64,000 nucleotides of DNA, from positions 124,001 through 188,000 of the forward strand of contig NW_015961989.1 of NCBI RefSeq assembly GCF_000497045.1, read 5' to 3'. Below are positions 10,130-19,569 of the stretch, piece by piece (the first letter of the stretch is position 1; each line of letters starts with the position of its first letter). The position numbers were made by a program, and so were the translations under genes. Source of the stretch: Kalmanozyma brasiliensis GHG001 (taxonomy: Eukaryota > Basidiomycota > Ustilaginomycetes > Ustilaginales). Under the pieces are notes generated by a model. It saw only the letters and a list, made by a program, of their open reading frames with translations, did not search any database and was not told where the DNA came from.

Positions 10130-11888
10130 ATGGTTACCCCCACTACCCAGTGCAAGCCTCGCCTCGGCCACCAACAACAATCAAGTCTCCAACAAGCTCC
10201 CCAACAGTCACTCGAACAGTGCCAAAACACCCTTTTTGAAAGGTGCCCACCACCCGACCAACGATAGCGCGTCTGCTTCCTCAAGCAACCCTTTTTTGAA
10301 GAACTTTTCTCACCATCACAACAGCACAACACCCAGTGTCGCTGCCCCTATCTCTCTGCGTGCCCATCTCGAAGCCGCTATCTCGAACCCATCGTCTGCG
10401 TCTGCGCAAGCCAACTTGCTGAACCACCTTCAGTCTACCCTGGCCGCCGTCCGTCCCCTGCCCCGATCCCAAGCCGCCGCTACCACTACCCCTGCTAGCC
10501 CGGCCCACGCCTCCACGCCAGCCACCCAGCCTACATTTGCTCCAGTGCCAAGCATCACCCCTGCTGCTGTCGCTTCTGCTCTTGCTGCCGCTACCGTCGC
10601 TGGTCGTCGTCACACTCTGTCCTCTACTCCCGTTCCTCCTGCCGCCTCACACATCACTGTGGCTCAGAAGCAACGCCTAGAACAGATCCGATACTATCAA
10701 CAGCTCATCGCACAGCTTAACGCAACGATGCCTGCTGCTACTGATGGCTCGGTCCCGACGCTGCCTTTCGAGGCGCGTCCCATGGACTCTATCAAGACCG
10801 AACCCGCCGGTTTCAACGCCGCCGCGTTCGGACTCAACCCCATGTCTGCTGACGACCCCTCGTGGATCGGACACGGATTCCAGGCTGCCGCCGCCGAGGA
10901 CTTCCTCTCTTCACCAGAGTGGACCGACCCTTCGCCGGCGCTGACTGACTCGATGTCTTTCGAGATCAACTCGTGCGACCCCAGTCCGCTGCTGCCTCTC
11001 GACAGCTACGAGGATGATTTCGGAGTGCCCGGCATCGCCGGCGCTCCCCTCTTCCCTCCTCAGGATGGATACGCCTCGTCCAACGTGAGCCCGCTCGAGC
11101 TCGCTCACTCGGACTTTGGCACCACCACGGTCGGTGACTTTGGCGCTCCCGAAATGGGCTCCGACTTCACCCTCTTCCCCGAGACCAAGCCTGCCAAGCT
11201 GCCCATCGAGATGGCCTTCAGCAAGCTCAGCAAGCCCGCTGCTGGCATGAGCGGATCCACCGAGGACCCCGCCATGACTCTGCTGCGAGCTCTGAGCAGC
11301 GCTGCTCTGTCCAACTCGTCGTCTTCGAGCTCCGCCAGCGTCACTGTCTCCCAGAGCAACGGCGCTTCGGCTCCGGCGCTCACGGCTTCTCCGCTGGCCT
11401 TCACCTCGATGCCTGCTCCTTCGGCACCGGTGCTTGCCCCTGCTCCCTCGAGCCCGCCTGCTCTGGACCGAAGGGTCTCTTCGTCGTCGTCGCTGTCGAC
11501 CTCGTCCTCTCACAAGGCGAGCGAGTCCCGCGGTACCAAGCGACGACTCGAATCGAGCGACCTCCTGCCTTTGGATGCGCCCATCCAGAAGCGTACCTAC
11601 TACACGGCCTCGGCCACTTCGCGACGCGACACGGCTCCCAACGCCGCCGCCGCTGCTGAAGAGGACGAGTTCGCGGAGGAGGAGGCCGCCATCCGACGCG
11701 AGAAGGACCCTCGCGTTGCCAAGCGTCTGTCCAACACGCTGGCCGCCCGACGCTCTCGTCACCGAAAGGCGGAAGAGCTGCGCCTGCTCCACGAAAAGAT
11801 CGAAGCCCTCACGGGCGAGGTCGAGTCGTGGAAGCGACGATGCGAACTTGCCGAGAAGGAGAGGGACGATGCGCGAGCACTTCTGTGA
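10130..11888 (+). CDS. GCN4/CPC1-like bZIP transcription factor, 5' end unresolved
   Basis: The C-terminus is a bZIP domain: a basic region with NTLAARRSRHRK followed by a leucine-zipper stretch (LRLLHEKIEAL...), ending in TGA at 11886. The Gcn4 family activates amino-acid biosynthesis genes. An acidic/aromatic segment about 190-250 codons downstream of 10130 (DFLSSPEWTDPSPALTD) resembles a CPC1 activation domain. The start is the problem. The bZIP frame is open and coding-like back to at least 9903, yet its first in-frame ATG is 10728, giving only 386 residues. The only other ATG after 9905 is 10130, in the wrong frame, where it encodes 45 codons and stops at 10265-10267. A single-base difference in the C5 run at 10137-10141 would put ATG 10130 in the bZIP frame. 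No canonical donor lies between 10130 and 10267. Everything from 10728 on is secure; 10130 is the proposed start. Confidence 0.75.
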
Positions 11889-12421
11889 TCGCATCGCCTC
11901 TTTCTCTTCCTGTACTTGTATCGTCGCCGTCGCCTTTGGCTCTACTGCCTCAGGCCGACATCCCAAAAGGTCTCTCTTTAGCTTCTTCGGTGCTTCTCTT
12001 TGCTCTATTCCGTTGACCAGACCCAGAACCGTATTCTCTCGCGATCCTTATCTATGCTCCGAAACCGTCGTCTCGATCGTTATAGTCCAAAAACCCACAA
12101 AAAAGAAATATCAGTCCGTCGTCGAGCTACCATCCTCTTGTCCGTTTGCCTTTTGTGGTTTCAGTATGAGTGTTGAGGTTCGCCAGTATGCATTGAGATG
12201 ATGGCAGTGTAGAGTGAAGCGGGTTGCACTGATCGCGAGCAAGCGCACAGCTTAGTAATGCGAAAATCGTCCGATCGGGAGATTTTGGTGAGCAAGGAAG
12301 TCGGTGGAAACCGTGAAATCCTCCACACGGCCTTCTTGTTGGTCTTGCTCGTAGCTCTCTCTCCCGCACCTCCATCATTCATCTCTATCCACGACGTATT
12401 GACCTGATTGCATTGTCAAAG
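11889..12421. other. Intergenic region, bZIP to GRX5
   Basis: These 533 bp hold the bZIP 3' untranslated region (AT-richer around 12080-12110) and the GRX5 upstream region. No gene is seen. Confidence 0.5.
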
Positions 12422-13156
12422 ATGTCGATGTTCGCTAGACAGACTTTTGGGATGCTGGTGAGTGCTTGTTCGACCATGCCCATCCAACTTCGGAGCAGTG
12501 CGGGCTGACTCCATTTGCCCTTCCTCCCTCTCATCCTCGCCACAACAGCGTGCGGCACCAGCGCGAAGCACCTTCCTCGCGGGCCCCCATGCCACACGAT
12601 ACGCCGCGCCCACCTTCCAATCTCTCACCAGCCTCCGCGCGCTCTCCACCGAAGCCCGCTCGAAGATCGACAGCGCCGTAAAGTCGAACCCCTTGGTCGT
12701 GTTCATGAAGGGTACACCCGAACAGCCCATGTGCGGCTTCTCCCGTGCCGTCATCCAGGTCATGCAGGTCCAAGGCGTCAAATCCGACAAGCTCAAAACC
12801 TTCAACTGCCTCGAAGACCAGGAGCTTAGGGAGGGCATCAAGGTCTATTCCGACTGGCCCACCATTCCGCAGGTCTATGTCGACGGCGAGTTCGTCGGTG
12901 GTTGCGACATTGTTATCAACAGTAAGTACACCGCTTCAACCATGCGGAACAACGGCTTCCCGGTTTATCGAAGCGATATGGCCAGGAGGAGAGGGACAGC
13001 AATGGAGCGTTCGAGATGAGATGGATGTAGAGGGATCAAGTGCTGACATCGCCTTGTGAATTTGTTCGTGCAGTGCACCAATCGGGCGAGTTGGAAGAGC
13101 TCCTTCTCAAACACGATCTGCTTTTGCCGCTCGAGGAGACCAAGAATGCTGCGTAA
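12422..13156 (+). CDS. GRX5: Mitochondrial monothiol glutaredoxin (GRX5 type)
   Basis: Three exons, 12422-12457, 12549-12921 and 13074-13156, give 163 residues. Introns begin GTGAGT and GTAAGT and end CAG; frame is kept across both. The protein has a basic, Ser/Arg-rich presequence, then a monothiol glutaredoxin domain: [16 protein letters not shown] with the CGFS active site, the [17 protein letters not shown] glutathione and 2Fe-2S binding region, and a C-terminal helix ending in KNAA. Grx5 hands iron-sulfur clusters from the Isu scaffold to mitochondrial targets. The first exon covers only the first 12 residues of the presequence. The stop at 13154 is 222 bp from the convergent SNU114 stop. 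Confidence 0.92.
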
Positions 13157-13378
13157 GACGGAAGGTCGAACAGCAATCAGTACCGAACAAACCATCTCGA
13201 AGGTTTTGTCAGGCAACACAATGAAACCCATGCACAGCGATCAGAGCTTGTGTGGCAGCCACGGTTTGAGCACGATTCTTTCCATCCGACTTGAGTCTGC
13301 TTTTGTCTCACTCTTCTCACGATCTGCACACGTTCACATCTCCAATCTTCCGTTTGAACGGACTGCAATTGCATCCGC

Positions 13379-16366
13379 CTACATCTCGATGCCCGCCTGA
13401 GCGAGCGCGACGGTCATGTCCGCATCCAGATAGCTCGCCACGCCGACACCCTCTGGCAGACCCTTCCTCCTCCTCGTCTTGACGACAAAGTCCTTGGCCA
13501 GTCCCAGCGGGGGTGCGGGTTCCAGCGGCCTGAGTTTGACGCTCCCATCCGTCGGGTTGCCGGGTACAATGCTCCAGTGGCTAAACATCATGAGCACCAT
13601 CGCTGCGCCTTGGGTGGCGATGCGGAGATCCGTCTCGAAGCCGTTGGCGTCGATGACGGGGATGTACGCTTGGACGGTGACGAGCGTCGAGCCTGGTTTA
13701 GGGGTGTCTTTGACCACGTGTCCCCTGCGTTTGGCCAATATCGTGTAGACGGCAGCGATGCCCGCTGCGGGGGTCTGGACTTCAACGGAGTAGATGGGTT
13801 CCATGAGACGCGGGGTGGCGAGGAGGAACGCGGCATAGGCAGCACGGCGGGCGGTGGGGATGATCTGTCCTCCACCACGATGGATCGCTTCCGGCGCCAA
13901 CTCCGCATCCAAGATCCGGAACTTGACGTTTCGCATCGGCTCATCTGCCAACGGTCCCTCCCGACACGCCCACTGGAACCCCTGAGCAATGCTCTCCTTG
14001 ACCGTATACAGCAGCTTCTTGTCCACCTCACTCGGCAGCGTATCGTCCACCAGAACGTTCGCCCCCCGCTCATCCGGTCCGAACGCCCACACGCTCCGAC
14101 TCGCTAACAGATCCCACCCGTACTTGTCCCTCAGAATCTTGCCAAGCTCCTTCGGCGCCATACGCATTTCCAACACCCCAGCCTCGATGTCTTCCGCAAC
14201 CCCCTTCTCGAGCGGTTCGCAGATGATCGTCAACCGGTTCCGCTTGTTCGGCGTCCCCGCATAGCACTTGACGGACGACGTTTCGACCACCGTCTCGCAG
14301 AATCGCACCACGGGGTCGCTCACCCGGATCTCGATCTCCGCAAACAGCACGCGCAGATCGTGCAGCACACAGTCGAGATAGAGCTCGCCCGTGCCGAGAA
14401 TCACGTGTTCGCCCGATTCTTCGACTTTCGTCGTCGCCAGTGGGTAGGTCTTGTTGATGCGTCGAAGGGCTTCGAGCATCTTTGGCAGTTCCGATGGGTT
14501 CAAGGGCTCGACGGCCACCTTGAGCACGGATTGCGTCATGTGATCGAGGGGGGAGAAGATGTGTAGGTCTTCGGTCGGGAGCGATGCATCGACGATCGTG
14601 CCGGTTTTGGAAATCGAGGCGTCGACGCCGGTGAGGAGAACCCAGTTGCCAGCGGGGACGCCTGTGGTCGGGACAACGTAGCGCGTCTCGTTGATGCCGA
14701 CATCCTCGATGGTCGCGAGCGCGAGATCTTCCTCGTCGTCCTGGGAGAATTGCTCGCCGAGCACTTTGACGCGCATACCCGGGCGAGCGGTGCCGCTCAT
14801 GACCCGACCGAACGCACGGAACTCCTGCGCGTCGAGCGTTGGGTAGAGCTTGGTGATCTGCACCACCAGGGGCGCATCCGCGTCGCAGGCTGCCATCGCT
14901 TCGTGGATCGCCCCCTCTGATGGTCCAGTATAGTTCTTCGCGGGTCGTTGAACGGCAGCCTCCTTGGGCGAGGGCACATTGTCCACGACCAAATCAACAA
15001 ACCCTTGGGAGGGCCCAAAGAACTGGTTCAGCACGATCCTCAACAAGGGTCGCACATCCACCTTGTACGCCGCCGGCTTCAAGCGGATCCCCAGGCCCGC
15101 GAGCGTCCTTTTCAGCGAGTCTGTATCGGAGGATAGCACCGCGGTATACATCTTGTATAGCGGCTCGAGGATGAAATGCACGAACGAGCGTTTTGTTTCT
15201 GCGTCCGGCGCCTTGCGCGAAAAGTTCCTCGACTCGGCGTTGTAGTAAATGTTGCCCCACAGCCGCCTCGCGAACGCATCGACGTCGACCCCGGCACCGT
15301 ACGTCTCGGCGTACAGCTTGGCGAAGCTGCGCAGCGTGAAGCAGTAGCCCATCTGCGTGGATGCGAAGGCGACGTTGCCGCGCTCTGGACCGACTTGAAG
15401 GGACGGGTTGGCGTCAAACGAGGCGATGCAATTGTTGACCTCTTGGATGGTGTGTCGGATCTTGTAGTATGCTTCTTGGGGCGGAAGACGAAGTTCGAGG
15501 ATGAGACGGTCGAGCTTGTTGAGGACGAGCACGATGGGGAGGTTCTGACGGATGCAGTGCCGGATGATCTGGATGGTGTTGCACATGACACCCTCGACGA
15601 CGTCGACCACGAGCACAACACCGTCGGCGAGACGACAGGCTGCAGCGACCTCGTCTTGAAAGTTGGTATGCCCAGGCGTGTCGATGAGGTTGAGAAGGTA
15701 GGACTTGCGCTTGGTGCCTTCCATGACGAGCGAAAGAGGGGCTGACTTGATCGAGATGCCCCTGTCCCTCTCGAGCAGGTGCGCATCGGTATAGCGCAGG
15801 TGTGTGTCCATGTCCACTTCCATCTTGTGCGTCTCGTACACCAGCGTGTCGAGCAGACTTGTCTTTCCGTGATGGAGGTGACCGACCACCGCAACGTTCC
15901 TCACCATGTCCGGAAAGTTCATGAGGTTGGACAAGAAACTCCTGTCGAAGCGCGTCTCTGGGAGACCTTCCTCCTGCACTGCAAAGCGTCGAACCTTGAC
16001 CGGCTCGACGATGGGTACGGACAGCGGCTGCGCGTCTTCCTCCTGCACCATGGTCTCGACGTCCTCGCCGTACACCTCGGACGCTGAAGGGTAGTACTGC
16101 TTGTCCTCGTGCAGCACGACTGCGTTCGACGGACCTTCGTCGACTCGTATCAATGCGTGCTGCGGCACAATATTGCCCTCCTCGTCGAGCTCCATGCTGC
16201 CGAGGCGCTCGTCGTCCACGCCATCGTCGTACCCTTCGAGCGGCGCAGGCTCCTCGAGCGGTGGTGGCGCGTCGGGCTGTGCATCCTGAGCGTAGTCGTC
16301 CTCGGAGCCGAGCTCAGAGTCGGAGAGTGGGCCGATGTAGTTGCCAAATTCGTCGTAGTCGTCCAT
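13379..16366 (-). CDS. SNU114: U5 snRNP GTPase SNU114 / EFTUD2 / Cwf10
   Basis: A 995-residue EF-2-like GTPase of the U5 snRNP that drives spliceosome activation and disassembly with Brr2 and Prp8. An acidic N-terminal extension (about 1-110) is specific to Snu114 compared with EF-2. G motifs are present: GHLHHGKTS (about 160-168), DTPGHTNF (about 226) and NKLDR (about 286). EF-2-like domains II-V follow. The extension and the diverged effector region argue against translation EF-2, as does the absence of the diphthamide histidine loop. ATG 16366 and stop are in one uninterrupted exon. It is divergent from the transporter at 16870. Confidence 0.95.
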   Translation of the reverse strand: MDDYDEFGNYIGPLSDSELGSEDDYAQDAQPDAPPPLEEPAPLEGYDDGVDDERLGSMELDEEGNIVPQHALIRVDEGPSNAVVLHEDKQYYPSASEVYGEDVETMVQEEDAQPLSVPIVEPVKVRRFAVQEEGLPETRFDRSFLSNLMNFPDMVRNVAVVGHLHHGKTSLLDTLVYETHKMEVDMDTHLRYTDAHLLERDRGISIKSAPLSLVMEGTKRKSYLLNLIDTPGHTNFQDEVAAACRLADGVVLVVDVVEGVMCNTIQIIRHCIRQNLPIVLVLNKLDRLILELRLPPQEAYYKIRHTIQEVNNCIASFDANPSLQVGPERGNVAFASTQMGYCFTLRSFAKLYAETYGAGVDVDAFARRLWGNIYYNAESRNFSRKAPDAETKRSFVHFILEPLYKMYTAVLSSDTDSLKRTLAGLGIRLKPAAYKVDVRPLLRIVLNQFFGPSQGFVDLVVDNVPSPKEAAVQRPAKNYTGPSEGAIHEAMAACDADAPLVVQITKLYPTLDAQEFRAFGRVMSGTARPGMRVKVLGEQFSQDDEEDLALATIEDVGINETRYVVPTTGVPAGNWVLLTGVDASISKTGTIVDASLPTEDLHIFSPLDHMTQSVLKVAVEPLNPSELPKMLEALRRINKTYPLATTKVEESGEHVILGTGELYLDCVLHDLRVLFAEIEIRVSDPVVRFCETVVETSSVKCYAGTPNKRNRLTIICEPLEKGVAEDIEAGVLEMRMAPKELGKILRDKYGWDLLASRSVWAFGPDERGANVLVDDTLPSEVDKKLLYTVKESIAQGFQWACREGPLADEPMRNVKFRILDAELAPEAIHRGGGQIIPTARRAAYAAFLLATPRLMEPIYSVEVQTPAAGIAAVYTILAKRRGHVVKDTPKPGSTLVTVQAYIPVIDANGFETDLRIATQGAAMVLMMFSHWSIVPGNPTDGSVKLRPLEPAPPLGLAKDFVVKTRRRKGLPEGVGVASYLDADMTVALAQAGIEM

Positions 16367-16869
16367 GGCTGACGTCGACAGGGGTATATGAGAGGTTCAG
16401 GTAGTAATGCTGTGAAGTGGGAAAGAGACAACCAGAAGAAGAACGCTGAGCAGCAGCAAAAGTTGGCCTCCGACTGCCGAGATTTTGAGCGAGGATAGGA
16501 AATGAAAATTAAACAGAGCAGAGAAAATAAGTGCTGGGTGACGTCGCGAATCGGCAGATGGGAGACCCTGCAGAGCCTAGATCTCCTCCACGCAAAGTCA
16601 AAGAGTGCATACAGTCGCACTTGCATCTTGACCCTTCACACCATCATCCCTTCTGGTGAGCTCGCTCTGCCAGCTTGTTCATCAATCGGCCGAGGCTAGG
16701 CTCTTTCGCCTCCAGCATTCGCACAGGCCTTGAGCCGCTGGTCGATTCAAGGGACGTTTCCTTCTCCTGCTCCACCTACGAAAACCTATCTCTCGCACTG
16801 TCATGACTTCCTCGTAGCTTCGCCAGCATCAAAGCCAAAGAATCAGCGGCGAGCCAGGCTTCTCTCAGA
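16367..16869. other. Divergent intergenic region, SNU114 / sugar transporter
   Basis: These 503 bp separate two divergent ATGs. No TATA box or small gene is convincing. Confidence 0.5.
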
Positions 16870-19326
16870 ATGCCTTCGACGTCGTCTCCACCATCGACAG
16901 AGCCGAGCGGCAGCGCGCAGTCGACGCTCTTCTCGACTCCAACCGCGAGCAACGTCCGCATACAGACACCCGAAGCACCCGCCAGTCTCGACGACCTTCT
17001 CAAGTCGCCCCACAATCCTGCCTTTCAGACCAGACAGCCTAGCTCGACGTTCAGAGGCGCTTCTGCTGACGATCCACGCCGTCGGAGTGGCTTCCACCTC
17101 TGGCGCACCGAATCGGAAGATGCTCGCACCGTACGGCTGCGTCAAGCGGTCGAAGCGGCGGAAGCACAAGCCAACGCTCCTCAGAGCTTGTCACGGCGGC
17201 TCACAAACGTCGTCAAAGCTGCGACCGATCGACTGACATCGCATCGTCTCTTCAGCCTATACCGACGCAACTCGATCCATCTCCCCGACGACGAGGAGGA
17301 GGGGCCACCTACAGAAGCCTTCACCCTGCGCGAGCCTCGCCTCACCAAAATTGGCCTCATCGTCCTCACCATCAGTCTTGCCGGTGCGCAGGTCGCATGG
17401 ACGCTTGAGCTCGCCTATGGCACACCGTACCTCCTCTCGCTCGGTCTCAGCGAGCAGAGCACCAGTCTGGTCTGGCTCGCCGGCCCGCTCTCTGGTCTCA
17501 TCGCCCAACCCGTCGTCGGCTCACTGTCCGACCATTCCACCTCGTCCTTCCGTCGACGCAAGTACATGATCATCTCTGCGTCGCTCCTCGTCATCTCGAC
17601 CATCACGCTCGCCTACTCCGTGCCCATCTCCACGGCTCTCGTCGACCTCTTTGGCGGTGGACTCGCCGACTGGGACCCTCACCGTCACCAACTCGTCCAT
17701 TCCACCACGCAGATCATCTCGGTCGTGGCCTTTTGGATCCTCGACTTTGCCCTCAACGGTCTGCAAGCCGCCTCGCGCGCACTCATCCTCGACACGGCCC
17801 CCTCAGACCAACAGACGATCGCCAACGCCTGGCAGGGTCGAATGACGCACGCGGGCAACGTGGTCGGCTACTTGTGCGGTTGGGTGGACCTCGCCTCCTG
17901 GCGCGGGCTCCGCTGGCTAGGCGGTGGCCAATTTCGTCGATTCGCAGTCATCTCCCTCCTCGCCATGATCTCGTGCGTCACCATCACGGTTGCGTGCATC
18001 ACCGAATCGCCGTCCGAAAATAACTTCGACAACAACGCGCGCAGACAGTCCATGTGCACCTCCGCATGGCAGGCGACCAAGGCGACGGCGGAGGATGTGT
18101 GGCATGCCATCCGAAGACTGCCTAGGTCCGTGAGGAGGGTGTGTCTCGTGCAGCTGTTTGCGTTTATGGGTTGGTTTCCGTTTTTGTTCTATAGTACCAC
18201 GTATGTGGTTCAGATCGCTCAGTATGAACGCATGCAGAAGCGTCGTCAGCATCAGGATGCGTTCTTCTTCGAGCCGGGGGGAGGGGAGGGCAGACCGAGT
18301 TCGGATCGAGATGCCGAACGTGGGTCGTTTGCCATGTTGATGTTTGCCGTTGTTGCGCTTGTCTCTGGAGCGCTGCTGCCGTACCTCGCGCTTGCGGGGG
18401 AGAAAGGGTCGTCGCCACCGCAGTTGGAGGACGAGGAGCCGCCGACACCGCCGTTGCAGCTCGACATGCACTCTGCGCAAGAGCACGGACGGGGGGATCC
18501 GGAGGCGGAAGAACGGCTTTCCCGCAGTAAACGCCTTGTCCGCGGGTTGAAGCACGGCCTCACCCTGCGCACGTTTTGGACGCTCGCCTCGCTTTCGTTT
18601 GCGCTGCTGATGCTGGTGGGCACAGCGTGGGCGTCGACGGTTCGGCAGGCTACGGTGGTGATCGCGCTCGTGGGGGTGCCGTGGAGCGTTGCGGCGTGGG
18701 CGCCTTTTGCTATGGTCGGAGAATTCGTTCGCGAGGCCGAAGACGGAACTTCACCCTTCGAGTTCGAAACGGATCACTGGAGTCCGGCGCGAACGCGGGC
18801 GAGGGTGGAAGAAGGTCTCAAGCGACGCTCCTTCCCCTCTTCTGCGGTCGACGGAGGAGAGGAAGGCGCGAGGGAACGGGTCCGCGCATCGCTCGTTCAG
18901 TGCGAACCCCTACCCCACACCCTTACGGACAGCACCGAATCGCCCGACGAATCCACCTCACATGCTCACAACGAAGCAAGCGGCGCAGGAACCATCCTGG
19001 GCATTCACAACCTCGCCATCGTCGCTCCCCAATTCGTCGTCGCCATCATCGCCAGCTTGATCTTCAGCGCAGCGCATTCCAACCACAACGGCGTCCACCT
19101 CGTGCTGGGTGAACGGTTGGTGGTGCAAGAGACAGCGGGCAATCCGGCAGAGGGGACAATGTGGGTGTTGCGATTCGGTGGAGCTATGGCGCTGATCGCC
19201 GCTTGGGCCACGAGGTACGTGCCCCTGACGCTGAGCGAGCGCAAGAGGAGGTACGGGGCGAGGGGTGCGAGGGACAGTGTGGTGGACGGGGGATTGTATA
19301 GGGACGATCCGGAAGACGAGATGTAA
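16870..19326 (+). CDS. SUT/GPH-family disaccharide transporter-like membrane protein
   Basis: An 818-residue polytopic protein of the glycoside-pentoside-hexuronide branch of the MFS, the branch holding plant SUTs and fission-yeast Sut1. A cytosolic, Ser/Pro-rich N-terminus of about 155 residues precedes about 12 membrane spans. The TM2-TM3 loop carries GSLSDHSTSSFRRRKY, matching the SUT motif (G.SDR...GRR). TM4 has NGLQAASRALILDTAP, typical of the family. Two hydrophilic loops are unusually long, between TM8 and TM9 (about 510-560) and TM10 and TM11 (about 625-710). By family this is a proton-coupled sucrose or maltose importer at the plasma membrane or vacuole; the substrate is inference. 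It is distinct from the Ustilago Srt1 sucrose transporter, which is a sugar-porter-family protein. ATG 16870 opens one exon. Confidence 0.8.
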   Translation: MPSTSSPPSTEPSGSAQSTLFSTPTASNVRIQTPEAPASLDDLLKSPHNPAFQTRQPSSTFRGASADDPRRRSGFHLWRTESEDARTVRLRQAVEAAEAQANAPQSLSRRLTNVVKAATDRLTSHRLFSLYRRNSIHLPDDEEEGPPTEAFTLREPRLTKIGLIVLTISLAGAQVAWTLELAYGTPYLLSLGLSEQSTSLVWLAGPLSGLIAQPVVGSLSDHSTSSFRRRKYMIISASLLVISTITLAYSVPISTALVDLFGGGLADWDPHRHQLVHSTTQIISVVAFWILDFALNGLQAASRALILDTAPSDQQTIANAWQGRMTHAGNVVGYLCGWVDLASWRGLRWLGGGQFRRFAVISLLAMISCVTITVACITESPSENNFDNNARRQSMCTSAWQATKATAEDVWHAIRRLPRSVRRVCLVQLFAFMGWFPFLFYSTTYVVQIAQYERMQKRRQHQDAFFFEPGGGEGRPSSDRDAERGSFAMLMFAVVALVSGALLPYLALAGEKGSSPPQLEDEEPPTPPLQLDMHSAQEHGRGDPEAEERLSRSKRLVRGLKHGLTLRTFWTLASLSFALLMLVGTAWASTVRQATVVIALVGVPWSVAAWAPFAMVGEFVREAEDGTSPFEFETDHWSPARTRARVEEGLKRRSFPSSAVDGGEEGARERVRASLVQCEPLPHTLTDSTESPDESTSHAHNEASGAGTILGIHNLAIVAPQFVVAIIASLIFSAAHSNHNGVHLVLGERLVVQETAGNPAEGTMWVLRFGGAMALIAAWATRYVPLTLSERKRRYGARGARDSVVDGGLYRDDPEDEM

Positions 19327-19569
19327 TGCAGACGCTCATCTGATTGAAGCAGCCGACATGTGACGGCCGTCTCCAAGAGAACTCAAAGATGATGCGTGAA
19401 TGGCAGAGAATGGTTTGAGAGTGGCAGAAAGCCATGCAGGATGCGATTGATGCAGGTGTAGAAGTACAAGATATGCGAATGTATGGTATGAAGAGATGCA
19501 ATGAGAGCGTAGCGGTGACATAGATGGGAATGCAAAAGAGATGCGAGCAAGGAAGGCCAAGGGATGATC

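Noticed and set aside
10911..11966. 351-codon minus-strand open frame over the bZIP gene
   Set aside because: Its Arg/Gly/Ser-rich composition is the complement of the Ser/Ala/Pro-rich bZIP protein.
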